Part shown: in pieces, positions 1 through 6,709 of the stretch
Layout of the letters: every line of letters begins with the position of its first letter
Numbering within the stretch: position 1 is the stretch's first letter
The notes under the pieces: generated by a model
Told to the model about the DNA's origin: nothing
Databases searched by the model: none
Seen by the model: only the letters and a program-made list of their open reading frames with translations
NCBI GenBank assembly: GCA_023228765.1
Contig: JALOAM010000107.1
Span: 1 to 10,391 of the forward strand
Reading direction: 5' to 3'
Length of the DNA: 10,391 nt
Source: Dehalococcoidia bacterium
GTDB taxonomy: Bacteria > Chloroflexota > Dehalococcoidia > UBA2979
Translations under genes and position numbers: made by a program

Positions 1-147
1 ACGTTGGAATACGAGCTCACACCGCTCGGCGAGACGCTGCTGGAGGCGGTGTGCGCGCTGTTCAACTGGTCAGAGGAGCACCGTGCCGACATCGACGCCG
101 CACGCATCCGCTACGACGAACGCGAGTCGGTGTACGTCCCGGAGTAG
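1..147 (+). CDS. HxlR-family winged-helix transcriptional regulator, C-terminal part (5' truncated)
   Basis: The frame is open from the first base and ends at TAG 145-147, giving 48 visible residues; the start lies left of the window. The segment YELTPLGETLLEAV followed by LFNWSEEH is typical of the end of HxlR-type regulators: a strand of the wing, then 'LTxxG', then a helix leading to a conserved Trp near the C-terminus. HxlR proteins are small dimeric DNA-binding regulators, often responding to redox or electrophile stress and controlling neighbouring genes. The recognition helix is not visible, so no target can be inferred. The gene converges on the pirin gene with only 4 bases between the stop codons, so the two are transcribed towards each other. 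The family call is fairly confident from the wing motif; a related MarR/ArsR-like winged-helix protein is a less likely alternative. Confidence 0.75.
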   Translation, partial: TLEYELTPLGETLLEAVCALFNWSEEHRADIDAARIRYDERESVYVPE

Positions 148-151
148 GGCG

Positions 152-1081
152 CTACTTCAGCCAGGGCGTCGGTGGCGCCTCGAGCCGCTCGAGGGGTGAC
201 GCGACGGTCGGGAAGCGGCCGTCGTCCTGCTGCCAGCTCTCGGTCGCGGCGTCGATCTCCTCGCGCGTGCGTCCGACGAAGTTCCACCACATGAGGATGG
301 GCGCCTCGAACGGCACGCCGCCGAGGAGCACCAGCCGGGTGGGCTCCTGCGCGGAGAGCGTCAGCGTCTCGCGGTCCTCGCCGAGGTAGGCGAGGTGTCC
401 CGGCGTGACGACCTCCGAGTCCACGCCGACCGCGCCATCGAGCACGACGATCGCGTACTCGTAATCCGGCCGCAGCGGCAGGGTGGTCTGACCATCGAGC
501 GCCACGTCGATCCCCACATGGTCCGTGTCGCGCCGCGCCGGCGACTCGACGCCACCGAACGCACCGATGAGCACGGTCACGTGTGCGTCCTCGATGTCCA
601 CCTGCGGCAGCGAGGCGTGGTGCTCGAAGGCGGGCGCGCCGTGGCGGGTGGCCTCCGGCTGCGCCACCCAGAACTGGATGCCGTGCAGCTCACCGGAGGC
701 GCCCGTGTTCTCCTCGGAGTGGGCGACGCCGTTGCCGGCGGTCATCAGGTTGAGCTGCCCCGGGCGGATGACCTGCTCGGAGCCGAGGCTGTCGCGATGG
801 AGCACCTCGCCGGAGAGCAGCCACGTGACGGTCTGCAGCCCGATGTGCGGGTGCGGTCCGATGTCGAGGCCGGTCGCTCCGTCCATCGGCGAGGGGCCGA
901 TGTGGTCGGCGAAGCACCACGCGCCCACGGTGCGCCGCCCGCGCTGCGGCAGTGCTCGGCGGACCGACTGCCCGTCGATGACGGCTTCGCGACTCGGGCT
1001 GATCTCGATGCACGGGACGAGGGAGGCCTGCGCGAGCGTCGCAACCGCGTCGGCGTCCTCGGTTTGGATAGGGCCACTCAT
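152..1081 (-). CDS. Pirin family protein (cupin-fold iron-binding protein)
   Basis: This 309-residue product is close to the usual pirin length (about 230-310). The N-terminal pirin cupin domain spans roughly residues 35-140. The metal ligands are recognisable: His77 and His79 in GPHPHIGLQT, and His121 and Glu123 in GNGVAHSEE, matching the His-x-His ... His-x-Glu set of human pirin (His56, His58, His101, Glu103). The pattern 'GLQTVTWLLSGEVLHRDSLG' between them is also typical. A second cupin domain (about residues 190-300) lacks these ligands, as is normal. Family members bind Fe(II)/Fe(III); some have quercetin 2,3-dioxygenase activity and others act as regulators, so the substrate is unknown. 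The ATG at 1079-1081 is the first start after an in-frame TGA, but no clear Shine-Dalgarno run precedes it. The gene lies 63 bases downstream of the DUF2249 gene on the same strand, so the two are probably co-transcribed. Confidence 0.9.
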   Translation of the reverse strand: MSGPIQTEDADAVATLAQASLVPCIEISPSREAVIDGQSVRRALPQRGRRTVGAWCFADHIGPSPMDGATGLDIGPHPHIGLQTVTWLLSGEVLHRDSLGSEQVIRPGQLNLMTAGNGVAHSEENTGASGELHGIQFWVAQPEATRHGAPAFEHHASLPQVDIEDAHVTVLIGAFGGVESPARRDTDHVGIDVALDGQTTLPLRPDYEYAIVVLDGAVGVDSEVVTPGHLAYLGEDRETLTLSAQEPTRLVLLGGVPFEAPILMWWNFVGRTREEIDAATESWQQDDGRFPTVASPLERLEAPPTPWLK

Positions 1082-1144
1082 GCATCGAGTATCGCCCGAC
1101 GGTCAACTCTCGTGAGCCAACGACTGTGCGACCCTCGCGGAGGC

Positions 1145-1366
1145 TTACGCCTGTCGCCGGAACGTCACCCGCCAGGTGCCATCCTCGTCCGCGGCGCCCT
1201 CATGCGTGTACCCGCGCGCGCCCATCGCCTCGTAGAGCGGCACCGGCTCGAACGGCACCACCAGCTCGAGGTCCTCGTCGGCTCCGAGATCCTTTACGAC
1301 CGCCATGATGCGTGCGAACGGCTCGCGCCCCGCGGCAATGTCTTCCCGAACGTCAACGAGCACCAT
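1145..1366 (-). CDS. DUF2249 domain-containing small protein
   Basis: This is a 73-residue protein beginning MVLVDVREDIAAGREPF. It matches the general layout of DUF2249 proteins: an N-terminal 'D-x-R' strand, a helix with 'PFARIMAVVKDL', a central strand ending in VVPFEPVPLYEAM, then a Gly-rich turn (ARGYTHE), and a final strand after DGTWRVTF. The fold is expected to be a small alpha/beta sandwich related in shape to TusA-like proteins. No enzymatic activity is established for the family, and members are often found near redox or nitrogen-oxide genes. The ATG at 1364-1366 is preceded, on the coding strand, by AGGTAGTGGAG, giving an acceptable AGGT site 8 bases upstream. The gene is the first of a probable two-gene unit with pirin and is divergent from imuB across 268 bases. 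Confidence 0.8.
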   Translation of the reverse strand: MVLVDVREDIAAGREPFARIMAVVKDLGADEDLELVVPFEPVPLYEAMGARGYTHEGAADEDGTWRVTFRRQA

Positions 1367-1432
1367 GCTCCACTACCTATCCCGATACCAGCAGCTCGAT
1401 CACCCTCCACCCTACCCACCCCGCGCATGGCG

Positions 1433-1558
1433 GAGCAGGGACTGAGGTCCCTCCTGGCACGGGCCGGTCCGGGGAGCAGATCGCGGAGCTGCGCGCGAGG
1501 TCTGTATTCGAGTGGCCCGTCCCCAGGTGCAGCCTCCGACTAACTAGATTCTCGGAGG
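1433..1558. other. Candidate structured intergenic element (nested inverted repeats)
   Basis: Three helices can be drawn one after another. Hairpin A pairs AGGGAC (1437-1442) with GTCCCT (1447-1452) around the tetraloop TGAG, and can extend past one mismatch with AG 1434-1435 and CT 1454-1455. Long-range stem B pairs CCTGG (1453-1457) plus ACGGGCC (1459-1465) with GGCCCGT (1514-1520) plus CCAGG (1523-1527), 12 pairs with a 1x2 internal loop. Extending A would compete with B for bases 1454-1455. Hairpin C pairs CCTCCGA (1533-1539) with TCGGAGG (1552-1558) around a 12-base loop. The helices abut, as in a folded RNA. The element lies upstream of the imuB SOS box, so if transcribed it could be a leader of the divergent DUF2249-pirin unit or a separate small RNA. 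No known riboswitch signature was recognised. Chance pairing in GC-rich DNA is a real alternative. Confidence 0.3.
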
Positions 1559-1585
1559 ATCGCAGTGCCCTCGATGTCCCTGAAT

Positions 1586-1599
1586 CGAACAAGTGTTCT
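1586..1599. promoter_or_regulatory. LexA-binding site (SOS box) controlling imuB operon
   Basis: The sequence CGAACAAGTGTTCT is a near-perfect palindrome. It matches the Gram-positive LexA consensus CGAAC-RNRY-GTTYC at every position except the last (T for C). It ends 35 bases before the imuB ATG, where a repressor would block the promoter. GATACC (1600-1605), immediately downstream, is a possible -10 element, though no convincing -35 is visible. Imu cassettes are known LexA-regulated genes in many bacteria, so position and gene content support each other. The lexA gene itself is not in the window. Confidence 0.85.
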
Positions 1600-1609
1600 G
1601 ATACCATCC

Positions 1610-1630
1610 TCCCCCACCTGAGCAGGGGGA
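1610..1630 (+). promoter_or_regulatory. imuB ribosome-binding site inside a GC hairpin
   Basis: AGGGGGA (1624-1630) lies 4 bases before the ATG at 1635 and is the evident Shine-Dalgarno sequence. Its six bases GGGGGA (1625-1630) are the exact complement of TCCCCC (1610-1615), with a 9-base loop ACCTGAGCA. In the transcript the site could therefore be occluded by a six-pair stem, which would lower imuB translation. That effect is inferred; the complementarity is directly visible. Confidence 0.55.
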
Positions 1631-1634
1631 CGAG

Positions 1635-2849
1635 ATGTCCACACCTCTACCTGACCCCTCGCGCACCGTGGCCTGCCTCGCGATCCCGTCGCTGGCATTC
1701 CAGTGCGAACTCGCGGAGCGGCCCGGACTCCTCGGAAGCCCCGTCGTGTTGAGCGACGTGGCGCGCGCGCGCGTGGTCAAGGCGACGCTCGAGGCTCGAC
1801 GCGATGGCGTACGGGTGGGGATGACGTTGCGTGACGCGGTCGCACGGAGCCCGTTGCTCACGATCCTGGAGCCGCGGCCGGCGCTGGTGGCGCGGTACGC
1901 CGAGAGCATGGTGGAGGCAATGGCGGGGGTGAGTCCCCTGGTGGAGGAGTCGGAGACGGGGATCGTGTTCGCGGACCTGCGTGGGACCGAGGCGCTGTAC
2001 CCCGGGATCGAGGACGTGCGGAGCGCGGTGTTCTCCGGAGTGTCCCCGCAGTTGCAGCCACAGCTCGGGGTGGCGGGTCACCGGCTGACGGCGTACCTCG
2101 CGGCGCTGCGGGCGCGACCCTCGACGGTGGTGCACGTGCCGGAGGCCGAGGCGGCGACGTTCCTGGCGCAGGAGCCGGTGCGGCACCTGCCCCTGCCGCC
2201 GGAGGACATCGAGCGGCTGCACCTCCTCGGCATCGATACCTGCGGACAGTTCGCAGGACTGCCTCGGTCGGCGGTGGAGGCACAGTTCGGGTTCGCGGGA
2301 GGCATCGCGTGGCTGGCAGCGCGCGGCGAGGATCCGTGCCCCGTGCGTCCGAAGCCGTGGGAGCGTGAGCGCGTCATCGAGCATGTCCAGGCGGAGCCTC
2401 CGCTCGTGAGTCGCGAGGCGATCTTGCATGGACTGGAGCAGATGCTCGGCCGGGCGTTGCGGCATCCTCGGGCGCGGAACCGCTTCGTGCGGTTGGTCCG
2501 GCTGCGCGCGGAGACCGAGCGCGGCGACCTCTGGGAGCACGACCAGGTGCTGCGCGAGCCGCTGGGTGACCGGGGGCGGCTGTGGACGCTGGTGCGATCG
2601 CTGGTGGAGTACGCGGAGCTTCCGGGACCGTTCTCGTTTATCACGCTGGAGCTCAGCGGACTGACGAAGGAGAGCGGCCGTCAGCAGAGCCTGTTCTCGG
2701 AGCAGACGCGCCGGCAGGAACAGCTCGACGAGATGGTGCGCCACCTGAAGGTGCGTTTCGGCGAGTCGCCGGTGGCGCGCGTGGTGGACGTGGAGCCGTG
2801 GCACCGGCTGCCGGAGCGGCGCTACGCGCTGCTGGAGTACGACCCGTGA
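1635..2849 (+). CDS. imuB: ImuB-like, catalytically degenerate Y-family DNA polymerase homologue
   Basis: This 404-residue protein has the Y-family polymerase layout without its active site. Motif I, normally D-x-D followed by the FF/YF steric gate, reads AIPSLAFQCEL, so the first Asp is Ala16 and the gate position is Ala21. The 'PLVE..SIDEAFLDV' motif aligns without gaps to PLVEESETGIVFADL, replacing the Asp-Glu pair with Gly109-Ile110. A helix-hairpin-helix-like region covers about residues 185-220 (LPPEDIERLHLLGID), and a little-finger-like domain covers about 245-345. QQSLF (350-354) resembles the beta-clamp-binding consensus. ImuB proteins are non-catalytic hubs that bind the clamp, ImuA and DnaE2 during damage-induced mutagenesis. 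The ATG at 1635 has a strong ribosome-binding site and lies just downstream of an SOS box. The stop TGA overlaps the next gene's GTG. A catalytically active DinB is ruled out by the missing acidic residues. Confidence 0.9.
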   Translation: MSTPLPDPSRTVACLAIPSLAFQCELAERPGLLGSPVVLSDVARARVVKATLEARRDGVRVGMTLRDAVARSPLLTILEPRPALVARYAESMVEAMAGVSPLVEESETGIVFADLRGTEALYPGIEDVRSAVFSGVSPQLQPQLGVAGHRLTAYLAALRARPSTVVHVPEAEAATFLAQEPVRHLPLPPEDIERLHLLGIDTCGQFAGLPRSAVEAQFGFAGGIAWLAARGEDPCPVRPKPWERERVIEHVQAEPPLVSREAILHGLEQMLGRALRHPRARNRFVRLVRLRAETERGDLWEHDQVLREPLGDRGRLWTLVRSLVEYAELPGPFSFITLELSGLTKESGRQQSLFSEQTRRQEQLDEMVRHLKVRFGESPVARVVDVEPWHRLPERRYALLEYDP

Positions 2850-3193
2850 GGTCCCCCGCACGATCGAGTGCGACCTCTCTGCGTCCGATCGGGCTGCCGC
2901 GCGCCCTCGTCGTGCGCGAGGACGGGTACGCGATGCCGCTCGCCGTGGCCCGCACGGACGCGCGCGGCCGTCGAGGCCCGGAGTCGTGCGTCGAGAGCAT
3001 CGAGGAGCAGTGGCGACTGGCGGAGGCGTGGTGGCGTGATGCCCCGCAACGCCGCACGTACTACCGCGTGGTGCTGGAGGGCGGGCGCCCGCTCACGCTC
3101 TACCGCGACGACGTGACCGGCGCCTGGTACGAGCAGCCGTACACCGAGTCACCGGATTCGTCGCCGCATGGGCGGTCGGGAGCGCGGCGATGA
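2846..3193 (+). CDS. Small ImuB/DnaE2-linked protein of unknown function (DUF6504-like)
   Basis: The GTG at 2846 overlaps the imuB TGA (GTGA), and GGAG (2834-2837) lies 8 bases upstream. The TGA at 3191-3193 overlaps the dnaE2 ATG (ATGA), so all three genes look translationally coupled. The product has 115 residues. After a short basic N-terminus comes a small beta-rich core: ALVVREDGYAMPLAVAR (20-36), a helix-like SIEEQWRLAEAWW (51-63), then TYYRVVLEGGRPLTLYRD (71-88) and TGAWYEQPY (91-99). The conserved-looking aromatic and 'LYRD..TGAWY' features resemble the small proteins (DUF6504-type, from memory) found between imuB and dnaE2 in high-GC Gram-positives and Chloroflexi. The family name is tentative. 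The protein has no signal peptide, membrane segment or known catalytic motif. A mutasome accessory role is inferred only from its position. An upstream in-frame extension exists inside imuB but is unlikely to be used. Confidence 0.82.
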   Translation: MRSPARSSATSLRPIGLPRALVVREDGYAMPLAVARTDARGRRGPESCVESIEEQWRLAEAWWRDAPQRRTYYRVVLEGGRPLTLYRDDVTGAWYEQPYTESPDSSPHGRSGARR

Positions 3194-6100
3194 GCCCGCT
3201 GAAGCACTCGCCGTATGACTACTCGTGGGAGGCGTTCGAAGCTCGGCGTCGGGCGGTCGACCGGCAGGTCGAGTCGGACACGCCACGCTCGATGGCGCCT
3301 CGCGGCGTGGCGGCGCCCGTGCCGCTCTCCGTCCTGGACGACGTCCCCTATGTCGAGCTCCACATGCATTCCAACTACTCGCTGCTGGAGGGGGCGTCCT
3401 CGATCGATGAGCTGCTGGTCGCGGCGGCGTACCAGGGGCACCGTGCGCTGGCGCTCACGGATCACGAGGGCATGTACGGGGCGATGGAGTTCGCCCGCTC
3501 CGCGAAGGAGGGTGTGACCATCAAGGTGGACGGGCAGGACGTGGAGGTCAGGTTCCGTCCGATCACCGGCCTTGAGCTGACCCTCGTGGAAGCGGACGGC
3601 GCGCGGCATCACGTCACGTTGCTGGCCGAACGCCGCGAGGGCTACGCGAACCTCTGTCGGCTCTCCAGCGAGGCGTTCGGGCTGCACCAGGAGGAGCAGG
3701 ACGGCCGCGAGACGCGCCGCCTGGACCCCGTGCTGCCGGTTGCGTTCCTCGAAGGGCACACGGACGGGCTGATCCTGCTCACCGGCTGTCGCGAGGGCCT
3801 CGTGACGCGGTTGGTCCACGAGGGACGCCTCGCGGAGGCGAAGGGCGCACTGGCGCGCTGGGTGGAGTGGTTCGGGCGCGAGGACGTGTACGTCGAGCTG
3901 GTCGACAACCTGGTCTTCGGTGACCGGCCTCGCAACCGCGCCCTCGTCAGCCTCGCCGAGCGCATGGGCCTCCCGGTGGTGGGGACGGGCGATGTCCACT
4001 ACCACGAGCCGGACCGAGCACGGCTGCAGGACGTGCTCGTCTCCATCAAGCACCGCCGGACCCTGGACGGGACACATCGCGAGCGGCGTCCGAACGGGGA
4101 GTTCTACCTCCGCCCGCCGGAGGAGCAGGCTCGGCGCTTCGAGGCGTACCACCCGGAGGCTGCCGCCAACTCCGTGCGTATCGCTCGGCGCTGCACCTTC
4201 GACCTGACGCAGGACCTGGGATACCGCTTGCCGGAGCCGGCCAACGAGAGCGGCCTGTCACCGATCGAGGAGTTGCGCCGCGTCTGCATGGAACGACTCG
4301 TCCAGAAGTATGTGCTCCACGAACGTCAGCCCGCCCTCGACCGGTTGGAGAAGGAACTCGGGCTGATCGAGCGCAATGGCCTCGCCGGGTTCTTCCTCGT
4401 CTACCACGAGGTGATGAAGCTGGCGGTGCAGGTGGCGGCACAGGTGCGCGGCCCGAGTCGGGCGCGGAGCGTGACCGAACTGCCTCCCGGCCGCGGCCGC
4501 GGGTCCTCGGTCTCCTCGCTGGTCTGTTACCTCATCGGCCTCTCGCACATCGACCCGATCCGGAACCGGCTGTCGGTCGACCGCTTCCTCAACGATGCGC
4601 TGCTCTCCCTGCCCGATATCGACCTCGACTTCCCGCGTGACATCCGGGAGGTCCTCATCGAGCGCGTGTACGAGGTGTGGGGGAAGGACCATGCGGCCCT
4701 CGTCGCGATCTTCCCGACCTACCGGATCCGCAGCGCGGTCCGTGACATCGGCCGGGCGTTCGGCCTCCCGGAGGCCGAGGTCGACCGGCTGTCGAAGCGG
4801 GCCAAGCCGTACGACCGCGCCACGCAGATGGCGGAGGAGGTGCGCCGGCAGCGTGGTGTGACGGAGACGCCCGAGGTGTTCGAGAGCCAGGAGGACCGTG
4901 CCTGGCGGTACCTCTCGGAGATGGCGCACCAGCTCTCCGGGTTCCCGCGCCACCTCTCGCAGCATGTCGGGGGGATGGTGATCTCCTCGGACCCGCTCAT
5001 CGACTGCGTCCCGTGCCAGCCGGCGAGGTGGCCCAACCGCTATATCGCCCACTGGGACAAGGACAGCATCGACGACGCGCGCATGGTGAAGATCGACTTC
5101 CTCGGCCTCGGGATGCTCTCGGTCGTCGAGGAATGCCTCGACCTGATCGAGCGAGAGCACCACGAGGTCGTCGACCTCTCCCGGATCGACATGAACGACG
5201 AGGCGGTCTTCGAGGAGATCCGCAACGGCGACACGGTGGGCGTCTTCCAGATCGAATCGCGCGCGCAGATCGCCATGCTGCCTCGGACGCGGCCGGAGGA
5301 CCTCGACGACCTCACGGTCCAGGTCTCCATCGTGCGCCCGGGGCCGATCGTCGGCGGTGCGGTGAACCCGTACGTCCGGCGGCGCGAGGCGCGGCGGAAG
5401 GACCCGAACTACCCGATCTCGGTGCCCAAATGCGTCCGCGAGGTCCTCGACGACACGCTCGGAGTCGTGCTCTTCCAGGAGCAGGTCATCGATGTCGCGA
5501 AACTGATGGGTGGGTTCACCGCTGGCGAAGCGGAGACCTTCCGCCGCGCGATGAGCCGCAAGCGCTCGCTCCCGATCATGGAGTCCTACCGCCAGAAGTT
5601 CATGACGGGCGCCCTGGAGCATCCCGACGTGACCGAGGCCGAAGCGGCGAAGATGTTCGAGAACCTGCTGGGCTTCGCGGAGTTCGGGTTTCCTCGCTCA
5701 CATGGCGCGGCCTTCGGACTCCTCGCGTACCAGTCGACGTGGCTCAAGCACTACTACCCGTCCGAGTACCTCTGCGCGCTCCTCAACGAGCAGCCGATGG
5801 GCTTCTACCCGCCACACGTCCTGACGAACGACGCCCAGCGCCACGGCGTCGCCGTCCATCGCCCGGACGTGAACCTGAGCGATGCGAAATGCACGGTGGA
5901 TGCACTGCTGCCGGAGGACACCGGCAGCGACCTGCGTCCCACCGTCATGCGCGGGGCGGTCCGCATCGGCCTGGGATACGTGAAGGGGGTGGGCGACGCT
6001 GCCGCCGCGCGTGTGGAGGAGGAACGACGCCGCGAGGGCCCGTACCGGTCGCTGTTCGACTTCGTGCAGCGGACGGGCCTCTCGAAGGCGATGACGACGA

Positions 6101-6693
6101 ACCTCATCCGCATCGGCGCGTTCGACAGCCTGGGGCTCAACCGCCGCGAATTGATCTGGCAGCTCGGCCTCTTCGTCAGCGGGTTCGAGCAGGCGGACCT
6201 GCGCCGTCCTCGCGACCGTCAGTTACGCCTTGACCTGCCGGTGGAGCAGGACTCGGTGCGCCTGGCGGACTTCGGCGCGTACGAGCGCATGGCTGGTGAC
6301 TATGACGTGTTGCGCCTCTCGCCGGACAGCCACCCGATGCGATTCCTCCGCCCCGCCCTCGGCGAGGGTGTCGTCTCCAGCCATCACCTGCGCTCGATGT
6401 CCGCCGGCACGCGTGTCGACGTCGCCGGCCTCGTGGTGTGCCGCCAGCAGCCGCTCACGGCGAAGGGCATCATCTTCCTGCTGCTGGAGGACGAATACGG
6501 CATGGTGAACGCCCTCATCAGCCGCGAACTCGTGGAGGCCCACCGCGACGTCGTCCGGACGGCTCCCTTTATCCGCGTCTCCGGCCTCCTGGAGGAACGC
6601 GCCGGCGAGCAACGCACCCTGATCGCGGAGTCCGTGCAGCAGTTCTTCCCCGCGGAAGCGCTGGCGATGCCTGCCGGCAAGAGCTGGGGATGA
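3190..6693 (+). CDS. dnaE2: Error-prone DNA polymerase DnaE2 (ImuC), C-family
   Basis: This 1167-residue C-family replicase alpha subunit is of the translesion type and makes the error-prone synthesis step of SOS mutagenesis. The N-terminal PHP domain (about 53-275) keeps all nine expected metal ligands: His58, His60, Asp91, His92, Glu129, His141, Cys200, Asp268 and His270. The palm begins at PGRGRGSSVSSLVCYLIGL. The catalytic aspartates are Asp478 and Asp480 in PDIDLDF and Asp636 in MVKIDFLGL. The segment SRAQIAMLPRTRPEDL followed by VSIVRPGPIVGGAVNPY (about 690-728) is the hallmark of DnaE2 rather than DnaE1. A helix-hairpin-helix region (about 925-960) and a C-terminal OB-fold (about 1073-1150) follow. 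QLRLDL (1011-1016) may be a weak clamp-binding motif. The ATG at 3190 overlaps the previous stop, with GGGAG 7 bases upstream. About 13 extra residues, around 420-432 (GPSRARSVTEL), precede the palm motif relative to E. coli DnaE. Confidence 0.95.
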   Translation: MSPLKHSPYDYSWEAFEARRRAVDRQVESDTPRSMAPRGVAAPVPLSVLDDVPYVELHMHSNYSLLEGASSIDELLVAAAYQGHRALALTDHEGMYGAMEFARSAKEGVTIKVDGQDVEVRFRPITGLELTLVEADGARHHVTLLAERREGYANLCRLSSEAFGLHQEEQDGRETRRLDPVLPVAFLEGHTDGLILLTGCREGLVTRLVHEGRLAEAKGALARWVEWFGREDVYVELVDNLVFGDRPRNRALVSLAERMGLPVVGTGDVHYHEPDRARLQDVLVSIKHRRTLDGTHRERRPNGEFYLRPPEEQARRFEAYHPEAAANSVRIARRCTFDLTQDLGYRLPEPANESGLSPIEELRRVCMERLVQKYVLHERQPALDRLEKELGLIERNGLAGFFLVYHEVMKLAVQVAAQVRGPSRARSVTELPPGRGRGSSVSSLVCYLIGLSHIDPIRNRLSVDRFLNDALLSLPDIDLDFPRDIREVLIERVYEVWGKDHAALVAIFPTYRIRSAVRDIGRAFGLPEAEVDRLSKRAKPYDRATQMAEEVRRQRGVTETPEVFESQEDRAWRYLSEMAHQLSGFPRHLSQHVGGMVISSDPLIDCVPCQPARWPNRYIAHWDKDSIDDARMVKIDFLGLGMLSVVEECLDLIEREHHEVVDLSRIDMNDEAVFEEIRNGDTVGVFQIESRAQIAMLPRTRPEDLDDLTVQVSIVRPGPIVGGAVNPYVRRREARRKDPNYPISVPKCVREVLDDTLGVVLFQEQVIDVAKLMGGFTAGEAETFRRAMSRKRSLPIMESYRQKFMTGALEHPDVTEAEAAKMFENLLGFAEFGFPRSHGAAFGLLAYQSTWLKHYYPSEYLCALLNEQPMGFYPPHVLTNDAQRHGVAVHRPDVNLSDAKCTVDALLPEDTGSDLRPTVMRGAVRIGLGYVKGVGDAAAARVEEERRREGPYRSLFDFVQRTGLSKAMTTNLIRIGAFDSLGLNRRELIWQLGLFVSGFEQADLRRPRDRQLRLDLPVEQDSVRLADFGAYERMAGDYDVLRLSPDSHPMRFLRPALGEGVVSSHHLRSMSAGTRVDVAGLVVCRQQPLTAKGIIFLLLEDEYGMVNALISRELVEAHRDVVRTAPFIRVSGLLEERAGEQRTLIAESVQQFFPAEALAMPAGKSWG

Positions 6694-6709
6694 TCCTGCG
6701 CATGCCACC

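Noticed and set aside
395..1543. A 382-codon plus-strand frame opposite pirin and DUF2249
   Set aside because: It lacks domain signatures and runs across two genes with clear homology on the other strand.
1367..1560. Possible cobalamin riboswitch or T-box on the minus strand (GCCAGGAGGGACCT resembles part of the B12 box; GGTAGGGTGGAGG resembles part of a T-box)
   Set aside because: The other invariant segments of both families (e.g. the CCCGC-ACTG region, the GGTACCGCG antiterminator) are missing, and the downstream gene does not fit either regulon.
1377..1607. A 76-codon minus-strand frame in the imuB upstream region
   Set aside because: No homology is recognised, it runs over the SOS box and the inverted repeats, and its composition does not look like the neighbouring proteins.
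2582..2845. Upstream in-frame extension of the linker gene inside imuB
   Set aside because: The sequence is Ala/Gly/Arg-rich out-of-frame ImuB. The GTG at 2846 with GGAG 8 bases upstream and a GTGA overlap is a much better start.
1647..2861. A 404-codon open frame antisense to the whole of imuB
   Set aside because: The product is rich in Arg, His, Gln and Pro with no recognisable domain, which is typical of the reverse strand of GC-rich coding DNA. The plus-strand frame has clear ImuB homology.
3100..5622. Long minus-strand frames (350 and 454 codons) opposite dnaE2
   Set aside because: Composition is low-complexity Arg/Val/Asp/His and no motifs are seen. They mirror DnaE2 codon structure and are shadows.
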